Counted from the stretch's first letter, positions 43,254 through 52,191 are shown. The stretch is 64,000 nucleotides of DNA from Actinokineospora bangkokensis (GCF_001940455.1 NZ_MKQR01000016.1:155125-219124), one strand, 5' to 3'. The notes: generated by a model from the sequence alone, not told the origin. Translations and numbers: made by a program.

Positions 43254-43877
43254 TCAGGCCCCGACCAGCCCCGTGCCGAGCAGGCCCCACGCCAGGAGGG
43301 CGAGCACCGCCGCGGTCGGCACGAGGGCGGCGGTGGCGCGCAGCCGGGCCCGGCCGTCGCGCGGCAGCAGCGCGAGCAGCGTCGCGGCGATGGCGGCGTG
43401 CAGCAGGGCGTGGCTGGCACCGCCGGGTGCGGTGGCGTCGTGCGCGGAGGACCAGCCGAACGCCGCCACGGGGAGCGCGGTGCCCAGCGCGACGTGGACG
43501 GCGCGGTCTTCCGAGCGCCACCAGCACCCGGCCGTCGCGACCAGGGCGCCGCCCAGGGCGGCGCCACCCACGAGGACGAGCGCGTGCGGCCCGCCCGCCT
43601 GGCGCGCGACGTCGCCGGTGAGCCAGACGATCAGGGAACAGGTGCCCAGCCCGATCAGCTCGGTGAGCGCGCCGGTGGCCGCGGCGGCGAGCGGGCCCGG
43701 CACCACGACCCCGGCGGCGAAGGCCCACAGCGCCCAGAAGGCGGGCGCCTGCACCAGGAACCCGATGGGGGTCACCTGGAACACGAAGGCGACCACGCCC
43801 AGCGGCAGCCCCAGGCCGATGGCGGTGGACAGGACGCTGGTCACCGGCACAGCGGGCCGGACGCCGACAGCTACCAC
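43254..43877 (-). CDS. Integral membrane protein of unknown function
   Basis: This roughly 207-residue protein has about six hydrophobic segments, for example VLSTAIGLGLPLGVVAFVF, AFWALWAFAAGVVVPGPLAA, LVLVGGAALGGALVATAGC and LVPTAAVLALLAWGLLGTG. No motif that I recognise is present. The GTG at 43877 has GGGGAGGGG 5 nt upstream. It is divergent from the OmpR-type regulator, with an inverted repeat in between. Confidence 0.65.
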   Translation of the reverse strand: MVAVGVRPAVPVTSVLSTAIGLGLPLGVVAFVFQVTPIGFLVQAPAFWALWAFAAGVVVPGPLAAAATGALTELIGLGTCSLIVWLTGDVARQAGGPHALVLVGGAALGGALVATAGCWWRSEDRAVHVALGTALPVAAFGWSSAHDATAPGGASHALLHAAIAATLLALLPRDGRARLRATAALVPTAAVLALLAWGLLGTGLVGA

Positions 43878-43907
43878 GAGAACCCCTCCCCGATGTCTTC
43901 GCAGCGA

Positions 43908-43926
43908 GTATACATACGGTGTATAC
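43908..43926. promoter_or_regulatory. GTATACA-N5-TGTATAC inverted repeat
   Basis: A perfect 7-bp inverted repeat with spacer TACGG lies 31-49 bp upstream of the membrane-protein start, in an AT-rich island that may also hold its −10/−35. It looks like an operator for a dimeric regulator; the binder is unknown. Confidence 0.6.
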
Positions 43927-43985
43927 ACCTCGCGTGCACCAGTCATGGGCCGCTCGGCCCAGCGGCGCGGGGCGGCGGTACTCCA

Positions 43986-44013
43986 GTTGGTTGAACTTTC
44001 TAATTACTACCCT
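43986..44013 (+). promoter_or_regulatory. Possible promoter of the two-component operon
   Basis: TTGGTT (43986-43991) and TACCCT (44008-44013) are 16 bp apart in the most AT-rich patch of the region (GAACTTTCTAATTACTAC). They lie 55 bp upstream of the chosen response-regulator start. Confidence 0.4.
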
Positions 44014-44068
44014 GGGTGCACGCCCCATCACCTTGACCGCGCGCGCGGGGTGGCGTTCGGTGGGGACC

Positions 44069-44758
44069 GTGCCCGGACCCCCTCCCCCCGACGCGGCCGA
44101 CCGGTTCCGGTTGCTGCTGGTGGAGGACGACGGTGAGCTGGTGGAGCTGCTGACCGCGGCCCTGGGCGACGAGGGCTACGCCGTCGACGTGGCCACCGAC
44201 GGGCAGCGGGGCCTGCACCTCGGCCTGACCCGCCGCTACGACGTGGTGGTCATCGACCGGGTGCTGCCCGCGCTCGACGGGGTGCAGCTGCTGATCCGGT
44301 TGCGCGCCAAGGCCGTGCGCACCCAGGCGCTGCTGCTCACCGCGCTGGGCACCGTGCGCGACCGGGTCGACGGGTTGGACGCGGGCGCCGACGACTACCT
44401 GGTCAAGCCGTTCGACCTCGACGAGCTCAGCGCGCGGCTGCGGGCGCTGTGCAGGCGGGCGCTGGAGGCCAGGGCGGCGCTGCGGATCGGGTCGGCGGAG
44501 CTGGACGTGCACCACCGGGAGGTGCGCCTGCCCGGCGGGGAGCGGGTGGCGCTGTCGGCGCGGGAGTTCGAGCTGCTGCGGGAGCTGGCCACCGACCCGG
44601 AGGCGGTGCACTCGCGGGAGGCGCTGCGGCGGGAGGTCTTCCGCGACACGTCCTCGGCCTCGGTCGTCGACACCTACGTGCACTACCTGCGGGCCAAGCT
44701 GGGGCGCACGGCGGTGCGGACCGTGCGCGGGTTCGGCTACCGGCTCGGCGCCCTGTGA
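44069..44758 (+). CDS. OmpR/PhoB-family response regulator
   Basis: This 229-residue protein has a receiver domain (RLLLVEDDGELVELLTAAL, phospho-acceptor Asp in VVVIDRVLPALDG, Lys in YLVKPFDLDEL) and a winged-helix output domain (ALSAREFELLRELATDPEAV, VDTYVHYLRAKLGRTAVRTV, RGFGYRLG). The GTG at 44069 was chosen just before the receiver (VPGPPPPDAADRFRLLLVEDD). It overlaps the kinase gene by GTGA. Targets are unknown; the adjacent membrane protein and the lyase cluster are candidates by position. Confidence 0.93.
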   Translation: MPGPPPPDAADRFRLLLVEDDGELVELLTAALGDEGYAVDVATDGQRGLHLGLTRRYDVVVIDRVLPALDGVQLLIRLRAKAVRTQALLLTALGTVRDRVDGLDAGADDYLVKPFDLDELSARLRALCRRALEARAALRIGSAELDVHHREVRLPGGERVALSAREFELLRELATDPEAVHSREALRREVFRDTSSASVVDTYVHYLRAKLGRTAVRTVRGFGYRLGAL

Positions 44759-45984
44759 GGCGGGCCGCGGCCGACGCCGAGGAGGCCGCGATCCACCGCG
44801 CCCGGCTGCGGGTGGGCGGCCTGGTCGCCGTCGCGGTCACCCTGCTGGTGACCCTCACCGGGGGCCTGGCCTACGAGGTGGTCGCGCACGCGCAGACAGA
44901 CCAGGTCATCCGCGAACTCCGGTACACCGCAGACCACGCCGTCCCGACCCAACTGCCCGGGTGCACCTTCCTGTACTTCCCCGGGGAGCCCGGGGGCGGC
45001 GCGCTGCCACCCGGGTTCCCGCTGCGGGCGGACCTGGACGCGGTGCGCGCGTCCGGTGGGGCCGTGGAGCGGTCGGTGGACGCCAACGGCACGACGTACC
45101 TGGTGCGCACCCAGACCCAGGCGGGCGGGCGGCTCGTGCAGGCCGTGTTCGACACCCGCTACCAGCTCGCCGACCGGGAGCACCTGCTCGTGGCGCTGCT
45201 GATCGCCGAGGGGGTGGGCCTGCTCGCCGCCGCCGCGACGGGGTGGGCGGTGGGCAGGCGGGCGGTGGCGCCGCTGGCGGAGGCGCTGGCCCGCCAGCGC
45301 CGCTTCGTCACCGACGCCAGCCACGAGCTGCGCACCCCCATCGCCCGCGCCCGCACCCGCGCGCAGCTGCTCGCCCGCCGCGCCGCCGCCGCGGGGCTGC
45401 CCGCGGAGCACCGCGACGGGCTCGACCGGCTGAGCGGGTCGCTGCGCGGGCTCGGGGACATCGTCGACGACCTGCTCCTGTCCGCCCGCATGGCGGCCGG
45501 GCAGGCCAGCGCCGACGGCACCGACCTCGACCTGGCGGCGTTGACCGAGGCGGCGGTGACCGCCGAGCGGGAACGGGCCGAGCAGGAGGGGGTGGTGCTG
45601 ACCGTCGCCCGCCCGCCCGAGCCGCTGTACGTCACGGGGGTGCAGACGGCCCTGCGGCGCGCGGTGGGCGAACTGCTCGCCAACGCCGTCCGGCACACCC
45701 CCGGCGGCGGCCGGGTCGAGGTGTCGCTGCGGCGCGCGGCGGGCCAGGTGGAGCTGACCGTGTCCGACACCGGCGAGGGCTTCGCCCAGGACGAGGCCGC
45801 GCACCTGTTCGACCGCTTCCACCGCGGGGCGACCGGGCGCGACCGCCAGTTCGGCCTGGGGTTGGCGCTGCTGCGCGAGGTGGTGACGAGCCACCGGGGG
45901 ACGGTGGAGGCGGTGGGGCACCCGGGGGCGGGCGCCCGGTTCACCCTCCGCTTCCCCGAAGCCGTCCCCCGCGTCGTCACCTGA
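44755..45984 (+). CDS. Sensor histidine kinase
   Basis: This 409-residue membrane kinase has TM1 around residues 20-42 and an extracellular loop of about 95 residues with one Cys (LPGCTFLYFPGEPGG). TM2 (LLVALLIAEGVGLLAAAATGW) and a short HAMP-like linker follow. HisKA contains FVTDASHELRTPIARARTRAQ with the phospho-His, and the ATPase domain has VGELLANAVRHTPGGGRVEV and the GxGLAL box (QFGLGLALLREVV). It is coupled to the response regulator. The ligand is unknown. Confidence 0.93.
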   Translation: MRRAAADAEEAAIHRARLRVGGLVAVAVTLLVTLTGGLAYEVVAHAQTDQVIRELRYTADHAVPTQLPGCTFLYFPGEPGGGALPPGFPLRADLDAVRASGGAVERSVDANGTTYLVRTQTQAGGRLVQAVFDTRYQLADREHLLVALLIAEGVGLLAAAATGWAVGRRAVAPLAEALARQRRFVTDASHELRTPIARARTRAQLLARRAAAAGLPAEHRDGLDRLSGSLRGLGDIVDDLLLSARMAAGQASADGTDLDLAALTEAAVTAERERAEQEGVVLTVARPPEPLYVTGVQTALRRAVGELLANAVRHTPGGGRVEVSLRRAAGQVELTVSDTGEGFAQDEAAHLFDRFHRGATGRDRQFGLGLALLREVVTSHRGTVEAVGHPGAGARFTLRFPEAVPRVVT

Positions 45985-46010
45985 GCCGGGCGGCGCGGGT
46001 CAGCAGCCCG

Positions 46011-46040
46011 GCCCTTCTCAGCGCCCCAGCCCTTCTCAGC
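46011..46040. repeat. 12-bp direct repeat at the convergent kinase/lyase junction
   Basis: GCCCTTCTCAGC occurs at 46011-46022 and 46029-46040, 18 bp apart. The second copy contains the lyase stop codon. It resembles the 3'-end duplication seen at the LEA-like gene. Confidence 0.7.
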
Positions 46041-47532
46041 AACCCAGCCCGGTCACCAGCTCGGCGGCCAGGCGCACCTCCGCGTCGAGGGGCCGGTCCG
46101 GGTCCACGGGCGGGATCGCGGCCGCCAGGCGGTCCAGCAGCGCCGCGGTCCCGGCCGCCGTGGGCCGCCGGGCGCCGACGTGGGCGGCCTGCCGCAGCCC
46201 CAGCGCCAGCGACCCGCACAGCAGCCACAGCAGTTCGGCGCCGTCGTGCGAGCGCAGGGCCGCCTGGGTGCCGAACGGCACGACGTCCTGGTTGTGCAGG
46301 TTCGTCGGCAGGCTCTGGGTGGAGGCGGGCACGGCGGTGCGGCGCAGCTCCGCGACCAGCGCGGTCGTGGCCAGCTGCACGCCCTGCAGGCCGTGCTGCT
46401 GCCCGGGTCCCGCCGCGAGCATCGGCGGCAGGCCGGTGTTGCGGCCCGGGTCCACGAGCAGGTCCAGCTGCCGCTCGACGAGGTTGCCGACCGAGGCCGC
46501 CACCGCCGCCAGCACGTCACCGGCGTAGGCGGCGGGCTGGCCGAAGAAGTTGCCGCCGTGCACCACCGCGTCGTCGTCGGGGAAGAACAGCGGGTTGTCG
46601 CTGACCCCGGCCAGGTCCGCCGCCACCACGCCGTCGGCGTAGCGCAGCGCGTCCTCGGCCGCCCCGAGCAGCTGGGGTGAGCAGCGCAGGCTGTAGGGCT
46701 CCTGCAACGGGCGCTCGCCGCTGGCCCGCACCCCCGCCAACACCCCGCGCATCCGCTCCCCGACCACCGCCGCGCCGGGGTGGGCGAAGGCGCCCAGCAG
46801 GCGCGCGTCCAGGAACGCCGGGGCGCAGCCGAGCAGGTCCGCGAGCAGGCACGTCAGGTCCTGGGCGGCCCGGTGGCAGGCGCGCACCCGGTCGAGCGCC
46901 AGCGACAGCGCCGCCGTCGTGACCGACGTGCCGTTGACCAGCGCCAGGGCGTCGCGCCCGTCGAGCTCCAGCGGCGCCAGCCCGACCCGCTCCAGCGCGT
47001 CCGCGGCGGGCAGGCGGACCCCGTCGACGTAGGCGGACCCGCGCCCGCGCAACGCCTGCGCCGCGTACGCCAGCGGGATGAGGTCGCCGCTGGCGCCCAC
47101 CGAGCCGTGGCGCGGCACGGCCGGGGTGAACGTCGAGCCGAACATCGCCGCCACCCCCTCGACGACGTGCGGGGACACCCCGGACAGCCCCTGCGCCAAC
47201 GACCACGCGCGCACCAGCAGCGCCGCGCGCACCACCGGCAGCGGCAGGTCCGGCCCCTGCCCGGCGCCGAGGTGGGCCAGGGTGTTGTCGCACTGGTCGG
47301 CCTCGTCGGCGCGGCCCGCGAACCCCACCAGGGCGCCGAACCCGGTCTTGGCGCCGTAGACGGGGCGCTCGTCGTCGGCCAGCACGGCGCGCAGGTGCTC
47401 GCGGCCCCGGCCCAGGCGCGCGGCCACCCGCTCGTCGACGGCGACGTGCAGGGGGCCCGCGGCGGCGCGCAGGTCTTCGCCGCGCAGCGGTCGGGACAGC
47501 TGGACGGTCGGTGTGGTGGCGGTGTGCGTCAC
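46036..47532 (-). CDS. MIO-type aromatic amino acid ammonia-lyase/aminomutase, tyrosine-selective by motif
   Basis: This 498-residue member of the HAL/PAL/TAL family has VYGAKTGFG with the catalytic Tyr near 59 and GSVGASGDLIPLA, whose ASG (147-149) makes the MIO cofactor. It also has LVNGTS, SDNPLFF and the C-terminal LPTNLHNQDVVPFGTQ. The selectivity pair in CDNTLAHLGAG is His-Leu (87-88), as in tyrosine ammonia-lyases (His89-Leu90 in Rhodobacter), rather than Ser-His of histidine lyases. It probably makes p-coumarate (or beta-tyrosine if a mutase). The GTG at 47532 faces the flavoprotein operon across a perfect palindrome, with TAGGTT as a likely −10 for a leaderless mRNA. Confidence 0.92.
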   Translation of the reverse strand: MTHTATTPTVQLSRPLRGEDLRAAAGPLHVAVDERVAARLGRGREHLRAVLADDERPVYGAKTGFGALVGFAGRADEADQCDNTLAHLGAGQGPDLPLPVVRAALLVRAWSLAQGLSGVSPHVVEGVAAMFGSTFTPAVPRHGSVGASGDLIPLAYAAQALRGRGSAYVDGVRLPAADALERVGLAPLELDGRDALALVNGTSVTTAALSLALDRVRACHRAAQDLTCLLADLLGCAPAFLDARLLGAFAHPGAAVVGERMRGVLAGVRASGERPLQEPYSLRCSPQLLGAAEDALRYADGVVAADLAGVSDNPLFFPDDDAVVHGGNFFGQPAAYAGDVLAAVAASVGNLVERQLDLLVDPGRNTGLPPMLAAGPGQQHGLQGVQLATTALVAELRRTAVPASTQSLPTNLHNQDVVPFGTQAALRSHDGAELLWLLCGSLALGLRQAAHVGARRPTAAGTAALLDRLAAAIPPVDPDRPLDAEVRLAAELVTGLGC

Positions 47533-47552
47533 GGCGCGAACCTAGGTGGCGA

Positions 47553-47572
47553 ATCTCAGAGAACTCTGAGAT
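47553..47572. promoter_or_regulatory. 20-bp perfect palindromic operator between lyase and flavoprotein operons
   Basis: ATCTCAGAG-AA-CTCTGAGAT is a 9+2+9 inverted repeat between two divergent starts 62 bp apart. On the plus strand TAGCTT (47581-47586) lies 7 nt before the ATG at 47594. On the minus strand TAGGTT lies 6 nt before the GTG at 47532. Both promoters seem leaderless and the palindrome sits between both −10 boxes, so one dimeric regulator could control both directions. Confidence 0.85.
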
Positions 47573-47593
47573 CGCGTGGGTAGCTTGCGGGCC

Positions 47594-49144
47594 ATGGCGC
47601 ACGACTACCTGATCATCGGTGCCGGGCCCGCTGGGCTCCAGCTCGGCGCCCTGCTGGAGCGCGCGGGGCGCGACTACGCCGTGCTGGAGCGCGCGTCCGC
47701 GCCCGGGGCCTTCCTCGCCCGCTACCCCCGGCACCGCAAGCTCATCTCCATCAACAAGGTGCACAGCGGCTACACCGATCCCGAGCAGCGGCTGCGCATG
47801 GACTGGAACTCGCTGCTGTCCGACGACCCGGACCTGCTGTTCACCCGCTACAGCGACCGCTACTTCCCGCACGCCGACGACATCGTGCGCTACCTGGCCG
47901 ACTTCGCGGAGAAGACCGGTGTGCGCGTCCAGTACGACACCGAGGTCACCCGGATCTCCCGCGACGACAACGGGTTCACCGTCACCGGCGCCGGGGGCGG
48001 GGTGTGGCGGGCGCGCACGCTGGTCATGGCCACGGGGGTCTCGAAGCTCAACGTCCCGGCCATCCCGGGCATCGAGCACGCCGAGCGCTACGACACCGTC
48101 GACACCGACCCCGGGTCGTTCACCGACCAGCGCGTGCTGGTGATCGGCAAGGGCAACTCCGGGTTCGAGACCGCCGACGCGCTGGTGGAGAACGCCGCGG
48201 TGATCCACGTCGCCGGGCCGAGCTCGGTGCGCCTGGCCTGGCAGACCCACTACGTCGGGCACCTGCGCGCGGTCAACAACAACTTCCTCGACACCTACCA
48301 GCTCAAGTCGGAGAACTCGGTGCTCGACGGCACCGTCGAGGACATCGCACCCCGGCCGGGAGGCGGGTTCCGCGTCCGGTTCCGCTACGCGCGCACGGTG
48401 GAGAAGGTGCGCGAGCTGGAGTACGACCGGGTCATCGCCTGCACCGGGTTCCGGTTCGACGCCTCGGTGTTCGACGAGTCGTGCACCCCCGCGCTCGCGG
48501 TCAACGGCCGCTTCCCCGCCCTGACGCCCGCCTACGAGTCCACCACCGTGCCGGGCCTGCACTTCGCCGGGACCATCACGCAGTCGCTCGACTTCAAGAA
48601 GTCCACCAACGGCTTCATCCACGGCTTCCGCTACGGCGTGCGGGCCCTGCACCGCATCCTGGAGCAGCGCGACCACGGCACCCCGTGGCCCGGCCGGGAC
48701 CTCGCGGCGGCACCGGAGGCGATCAGCGACGCGCTGGTGGCCAGGGTCAACCGCTCCTCGGCGCTGTGGCAGCAGTTCGGCGTGCTCGGCGACGTCGTGA
48801 CCGTGTCCGGCGGCACCGCCACCTACGCGGAGGAGGTGCCGGTCGCCCACGTCGCCGCGGGCGGGTTGGGCGAGGCGGCGCACCGGTTCACCATCACCCT
48901 GGAGTACGGGCCGCACCACGACACCGTGGACCCGTTCGACATCTCCATCCCGCGCGTGGCCGAGAACGACGCAGCCAACGCCCACGACGCCGGCTACCTG
49001 CACCCCGTGGTCCGCCACTACCGCGACGGGGCGCTCACCGCCACCCACCACCTCGCGGAGAACCTGGAGAACCACTGGGACCTGCCGGACGTGCACGTCC
49101 AGCCGCTCACCGTCTTCATCAAGGACCGCCTTGCCAACTCCTGA
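47594..49144 (+). CDS. Flavin-containing monooxygenase-like protein 1 (FAD/NAD(P) two-Rossmann)
   Basis: This 516-residue protein has DYLIIGAGPAGLQLGALLERAGR as the FAD Rossmann, RYPRHRKLISINKVHSGYTD, WNSLLSDDPDLLFTRY, a second nucleotide-binding motif VLVIGKGNSGFETADAL and VIACTGFRFD. It resembles Baeyer-Villiger/FMO-like and FOXRED2-like proteins. It is clearly a paralogue of the protein at 50608-52191, with long identical stretches such as YFPHADD and LRAVNNNFLDTYQLKS. The ATG at 47594 starts a leaderless-looking mRNA. The substrate is probably aromatic, judging from the neighbouring lyase and ligase, but is not proven. Confidence 0.87.
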   Translation: MAHDYLIIGAGPAGLQLGALLERAGRDYAVLERASAPGAFLARYPRHRKLISINKVHSGYTDPEQRLRMDWNSLLSDDPDLLFTRYSDRYFPHADDIVRYLADFAEKTGVRVQYDTEVTRISRDDNGFTVTGAGGGVWRARTLVMATGVSKLNVPAIPGIEHAERYDTVDTDPGSFTDQRVLVIGKGNSGFETADALVENAAVIHVAGPSSVRLAWQTHYVGHLRAVNNNFLDTYQLKSENSVLDGTVEDIAPRPGGGFRVRFRYARTVEKVRELEYDRVIACTGFRFDASVFDESCTPALAVNGRFPALTPAYESTTVPGLHFAGTITQSLDFKKSTNGFIHGFRYGVRALHRILEQRDHGTPWPGRDLAAAPEAISDALVARVNRSSALWQQFGVLGDVVTVSGGTATYAEEVPVAHVAAGGLGEAAHRFTITLEYGPHHDTVDPFDISIPRVAENDAANAHDAGYLHPVVRHYRDGALTATHHLAENLENHWDLPDVHVQPLTVFIKDRLANS

Positions 49145-50591
49145 GCCACGACCCGCGCGAGTGTTCCCCGGCGCCGTGCTCGACGCCCTCGCCGCCGCGG
49201 GCGACCGTCCGGTGTTCGAGCACGGCGGGCGCGAGGTCTCCGGGGCCCGCGTGCTCGCCATGGTGGGCCCGGTGGCGGCCGGGCTGCGGGCGGCGGGCGT
49301 GGGGCCCGGCACGGGGGTCGCCCTGCTGCTCGGCGTCACCCCCGAGGCCTTCGCCGCCATCCTCGCCGCGCACGCCGTCGGCGCCCGGCTCGTCGGCATC
49401 CGGCCGGGGCTCCCGCCCGACCAGGTGCGCCACCTGCTCGGCCTCGACGTCGCGGCGGTGGTGGTCGACGCCGACGCGCCGCCCGGCTCGCCGCCGGTGC
49501 TGCGCCTGGACGACCTGCTCGCCACACCCGCCGACGGGCCGCCCGAGCCCGCGGGCCGGGCGGCCGACGTGGCGCGGCTGGTCCACACCAGCGGCAGCAC
49601 CGGGATGCCCAAGGCGTGCGCGCACACCTACGCGGCGATGACGGACGCCTGGACCACCCGCCCGCCGCTGTGGCCGCCGGTGATCCGGGACTTGGCGCCG
49701 CGCCTGGGCAGGCACCTGGTGTTCGGCACGCTGGCCAGCCAGGTGATGTTCGAGTACGCCACCCTGGCGCTGGCCGCGGGCGGGCGCGTGGTGGCGGCGG
49801 ACCCGCCCGCGCTGCCCGAGGCCGTGGTCCGGCACCGGGCGACCTCCAGCGTCATCACCGTGCCGAAGCTGGCCGCCCTGGTCGCCCGGCAGCGCAGCGA
49901 CCCCGCCGACCTGTCGACGCTGCGCGCCCTGGTCGTGTCGGGGTCGCCGCTGGGAGCCGCCCGCCACGCCGAGGCGCTGGAGGTGCTGGGGCCGGTGGTG
50001 TTCCACGGGTACGGGCAGACCGAGACGGGCATGATCTCCATGGCGGGCCCGGCGGACCCGCCCGGCTCGGTGGGCGTGCCGCCGCCCGCCGTGGACGTGC
50101 GGGTGCGCGACGCCACCGGGCGGGACGTGCCGCCCGGCACCACCGGCCAGCTGTTCGTGCGCACCCCCGCGCAGGGCTCGGCCTACTGGGGCGACCCCGA
50201 GCAGTCCGCGGAGGTCTTCACCGGCGGCTGGGTGCGCACCCGCGACCTGGGCCACCTCGACGCCGACGGCGTGCTGCGGCTGTCCGGGCGCACCCGGGAC
50301 GTGGTGATCGTCAACGCGAACCTGCACCACCTCGGCCCCGTCGAGCGGGTCATCGCCGAGCACCCCGACGTGGCCGAGGCCTACGCCGTCGCCGCGCCCG
50401 ACGACGCGACCGGGGAGGCCGTGCACGCCTTCGTCGTCCCCGCCGCCGGGCGCGCGCCCGCCCTGGCCGAGCTGCGCGCGCTCGTCACCGCCCGCCTCGG
50501 CGCCGCGCTCGCCCCGGTGCGGGTGACCGCCATCGACCACCCGCCGCTCGCCCCCAGCGGCAAGCCGGACAAGCGGCTGCTGCCGCGCTGA
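49131..50591 (+). CDS. AMP-binding acyl-CoA/aryl-CoA ligase
   Basis: This 486-residue ANL enzyme has RLVHTSGSTGMPKACAHTY as the phosphate loop, VVFHGYGQTETGMISMAG, RTRDLGHLDADG with the conserved Asp, LSGRTRDVVIVNANLHHLGP and the catalytic Lys in LAPSGKPDKRLLPR. It fits CoA ligases for aromatic or medium acids, and p-coumarate from the neighbouring lyase would suit. The TTG at 49131 has AAGGA 5 nt upstream and overlaps the previous gene by 14 bp; the GTG at 49161 is an alternative. The order FMO-ligase-FMO places it between the two paralogues. Confidence 0.88.
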   Translation: MPTPEPRPARVFPGAVLDALAAAGDRPVFEHGGREVSGARVLAMVGPVAAGLRAAGVGPGTGVALLLGVTPEAFAAILAAHAVGARLVGIRPGLPPDQVRHLLGLDVAAVVVDADAPPGSPPVLRLDDLLATPADGPPEPAGRAADVARLVHTSGSTGMPKACAHTYAAMTDAWTTRPPLWPPVIRDLAPRLGRHLVFGTLASQVMFEYATLALAAGGRVVAADPPALPEAVVRHRATSSVITVPKLAALVARQRSDPADLSTLRALVVSGSPLGAARHAEALEVLGPVVFHGYGQTETGMISMAGPADPPGSVGVPPPAVDVRVRDATGRDVPPGTTGQLFVRTPAQGSAYWGDPEQSAEVFTGGWVRTRDLGHLDADGVLRLSGRTRDVVIVNANLHHLGPVERVIAEHPDVAEAYAVAAPDDATGEAVHAFVVPAAGRAPALAELRALVTARLGAALAPVRVTAIDHPPLAPSGKPDKRLLPR

Positions 50592-50607
50592 GAGAGGAAC
50601 ACCGCTC

Positions 50608-52191
50608 GTGAGCACCGACACCACCACCGACCACGTCGTCCTCGGCGCGGGCCCCGCCGGGTTGCAGGCCTCGCACCTGCTGGCCAGGGCCGGCCGCGAG
50701 CACCTGGTGCTGGAGGCGGGGGCGGCACCCGGGACGTTCTTCACCCGCTACCCCCGCCACCGCACGCTGATCTCCATCAACAAGGTGCACACCGGGTGGT
50801 CGGACCCGGAGCTGAACCTGCGCACCGATTGGAACTCGCTGCTCACCGACGACCCGGAGCTGCTGTTCACCCGCTACACCCCGCGTTACTTCCCGCACGC
50901 CGACGACATGGTGCGCTACCTCGCGGACTTCGCCGCGCGCAACGACCTCCCGGTGCGCTACGGCACCCGGGTCGAGTCGATCTCCCGCGACGACCGCGGT
51001 TTCACGCTGCGCGACCAGCACGGCACCACCTACCGGGCCGCGCGCGTCACCGTCGCCACCGGCGTGTCGAAGACCTACGTGCCGCCGATCGAGGGCGTGG
51101 AGCTGGCCGAGGGCTACGACGAGGTCCCGGTGGACCCCGCGGGCTTCACCGGCCAGCGGGTGCTCATCATCGGCCGCGGCAACTCCGCGTTCGAGACCGC
51201 CGACAACCTCATCGAGACCGCCGCGGTGATCCACGTCGCGGGCCCGGGGTCGCTCAAGCTGGCCTGGCAGACCCACTTCGTCGGCCACCTGCGCGCGGTC
51301 AACAACAACTTCCTCGACACCTACCAGCTCAAGTCGCAGAACGCGCTGCTCGACGGGCAGGTGCTCGGCATCCGCCGCGACGGCGACGGCTACGCGGTGC
51401 GGGTCAGCTTCGCCAGGGTCGACGAGGTGGTCAAGGAGATCCACTACGACCGGGTCATCCTCGCCACCGGGTTCCGGTTCGACGCCTCGATCTTCGACGA
51501 GACCTGCCGCCCGCGGCTGACCATCAAGGACCGGTTCCCCGAGTTGACCCCGCAGTGGGAGTCGGTCGACGTGCCGGACCTCTTCTTCGCGGGCACGATC
51601 ACCCAGTCGCTGGACTTCAAGAAGTCCACCAGCGGGTTCATCCACGGCTTCCGCTACGGGGTGCGCGCCCTGCACCGCATCCAGGAGCGGCGCTACCACG
51701 GCGTCGAGTGGCCGGTGCGCTCGTTCGCCGCCACCCCGGAGGCGATCACCGACGCCGTCATCGAGCGGGTCAACCGCACGTCGGCGCTGTGGCAGCTGTT
51801 CGGGTTCCTCTCCGACGCGGTGCTCATCGGCCCGGACGGCACCGCCCGCTACGCCGAGGAGGTGCCGGTGGCCCACCTGCACGAGGCCGTGGCGCGCGGC
51901 GACTTCGGGGCCGTGGAGTCCCACCTGGCCATCACGCTGGAGTACGGGGCGGACCACGACAAGGTCAACCCGTTCGACGTCGAGGCCGGGCGGGTGTCGC
52001 AACAGGACACCCGGGGGCTGGACGGGCGGTACCTGCACCCGGTGGTGCGGGTGTTCCGCGGCGGGGAGCTGACCGCGGAGCACCACCTCACCGAGAACCT
52101 GGAGAACGAGTGGGACAGCGAGCAGGTGCACCGCGCCCCGCTGCGCCGGTTCCTGGCCGAGCGGGTCACCCGGGCGGTCGAGGCGGTGTGA
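50608..52191 (+). CDS. Flavin-containing monooxygenase-like protein 2 (paralogue of 47594-49144)
   Basis: This 527-residue two-Rossmann flavoprotein has VVLGAGPAGLQASHLLARAGR, RYPRHRTLISINKVHTG, VLIIGRGNSAFETADNLI and VILATGFRFDASIFDETC. Long identical stretches with the first FMO, for example AGTITQSLDFKKST and GFIHGFRYGVRALHRI, show a duplication followed by divergence. Keeping both suggests two successive oxidations or a heteromeric enzyme; this is inference. The GTG at 50608 has GAGAGGA upstream. Confidence 0.87.
   Translation: MSTDTTTDHVVLGAGPAGLQASHLLARAGREHLVLEAGAAPGTFFTRYPRHRTLISINKVHTGWSDPELNLRTDWNSLLTDDPELLFTRYTPRYFPHADDMVRYLADFAARNDLPVRYGTRVESISRDDRGFTLRDQHGTTYRAARVTVATGVSKTYVPPIEGVELAEGYDEVPVDPAGFTGQRVLIIGRGNSAFETADNLIETAAVIHVAGPGSLKLAWQTHFVGHLRAVNNNFLDTYQLKSQNALLDGQVLGIRRDGDGYAVRVSFARVDEVVKEIHYDRVILATGFRFDASIFDETCRPRLTIKDRFPELTPQWESVDVPDLFFAGTITQSLDFKKSTSGFIHGFRYGVRALHRIQERRYHGVEWPVRSFAATPEAITDAVIERVNRTSALWQLFGFLSDAVLIGPDGTARYAEEVPVAHLHEAVARGDFGAVESHLAITLEYGADHDKVNPFDVEAGRVSQQDTRGLDGRYLHPVVRVFRGGELTAEHHLTENLENEWDSEQVHRAPLRRFLAERVTRAVEAV

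Noticed and set aside
40128-43994. A 1,288-codon open frame antisense to the nuclease-helicase
   Set aside because: Same GC artefact; low-complexity, no recognisable motif.
46036-47532. Histidine utilisation gene hutH
   Set aside because: Selectivity residues are His-Leu and no hutU/I/G genes are adjacent; the divergent operon is biosynthetic in style.
47594-52191. A nitrous-acid/diazo (CreD/CreE-like) pathway suggested by FMO plus ligase plus lyase
   Set aside because: The lyase is an MIO ammonia-lyase with an ASG motif and not a fumarase-type nitrosuccinate lyase; no CreD-like signature is present.
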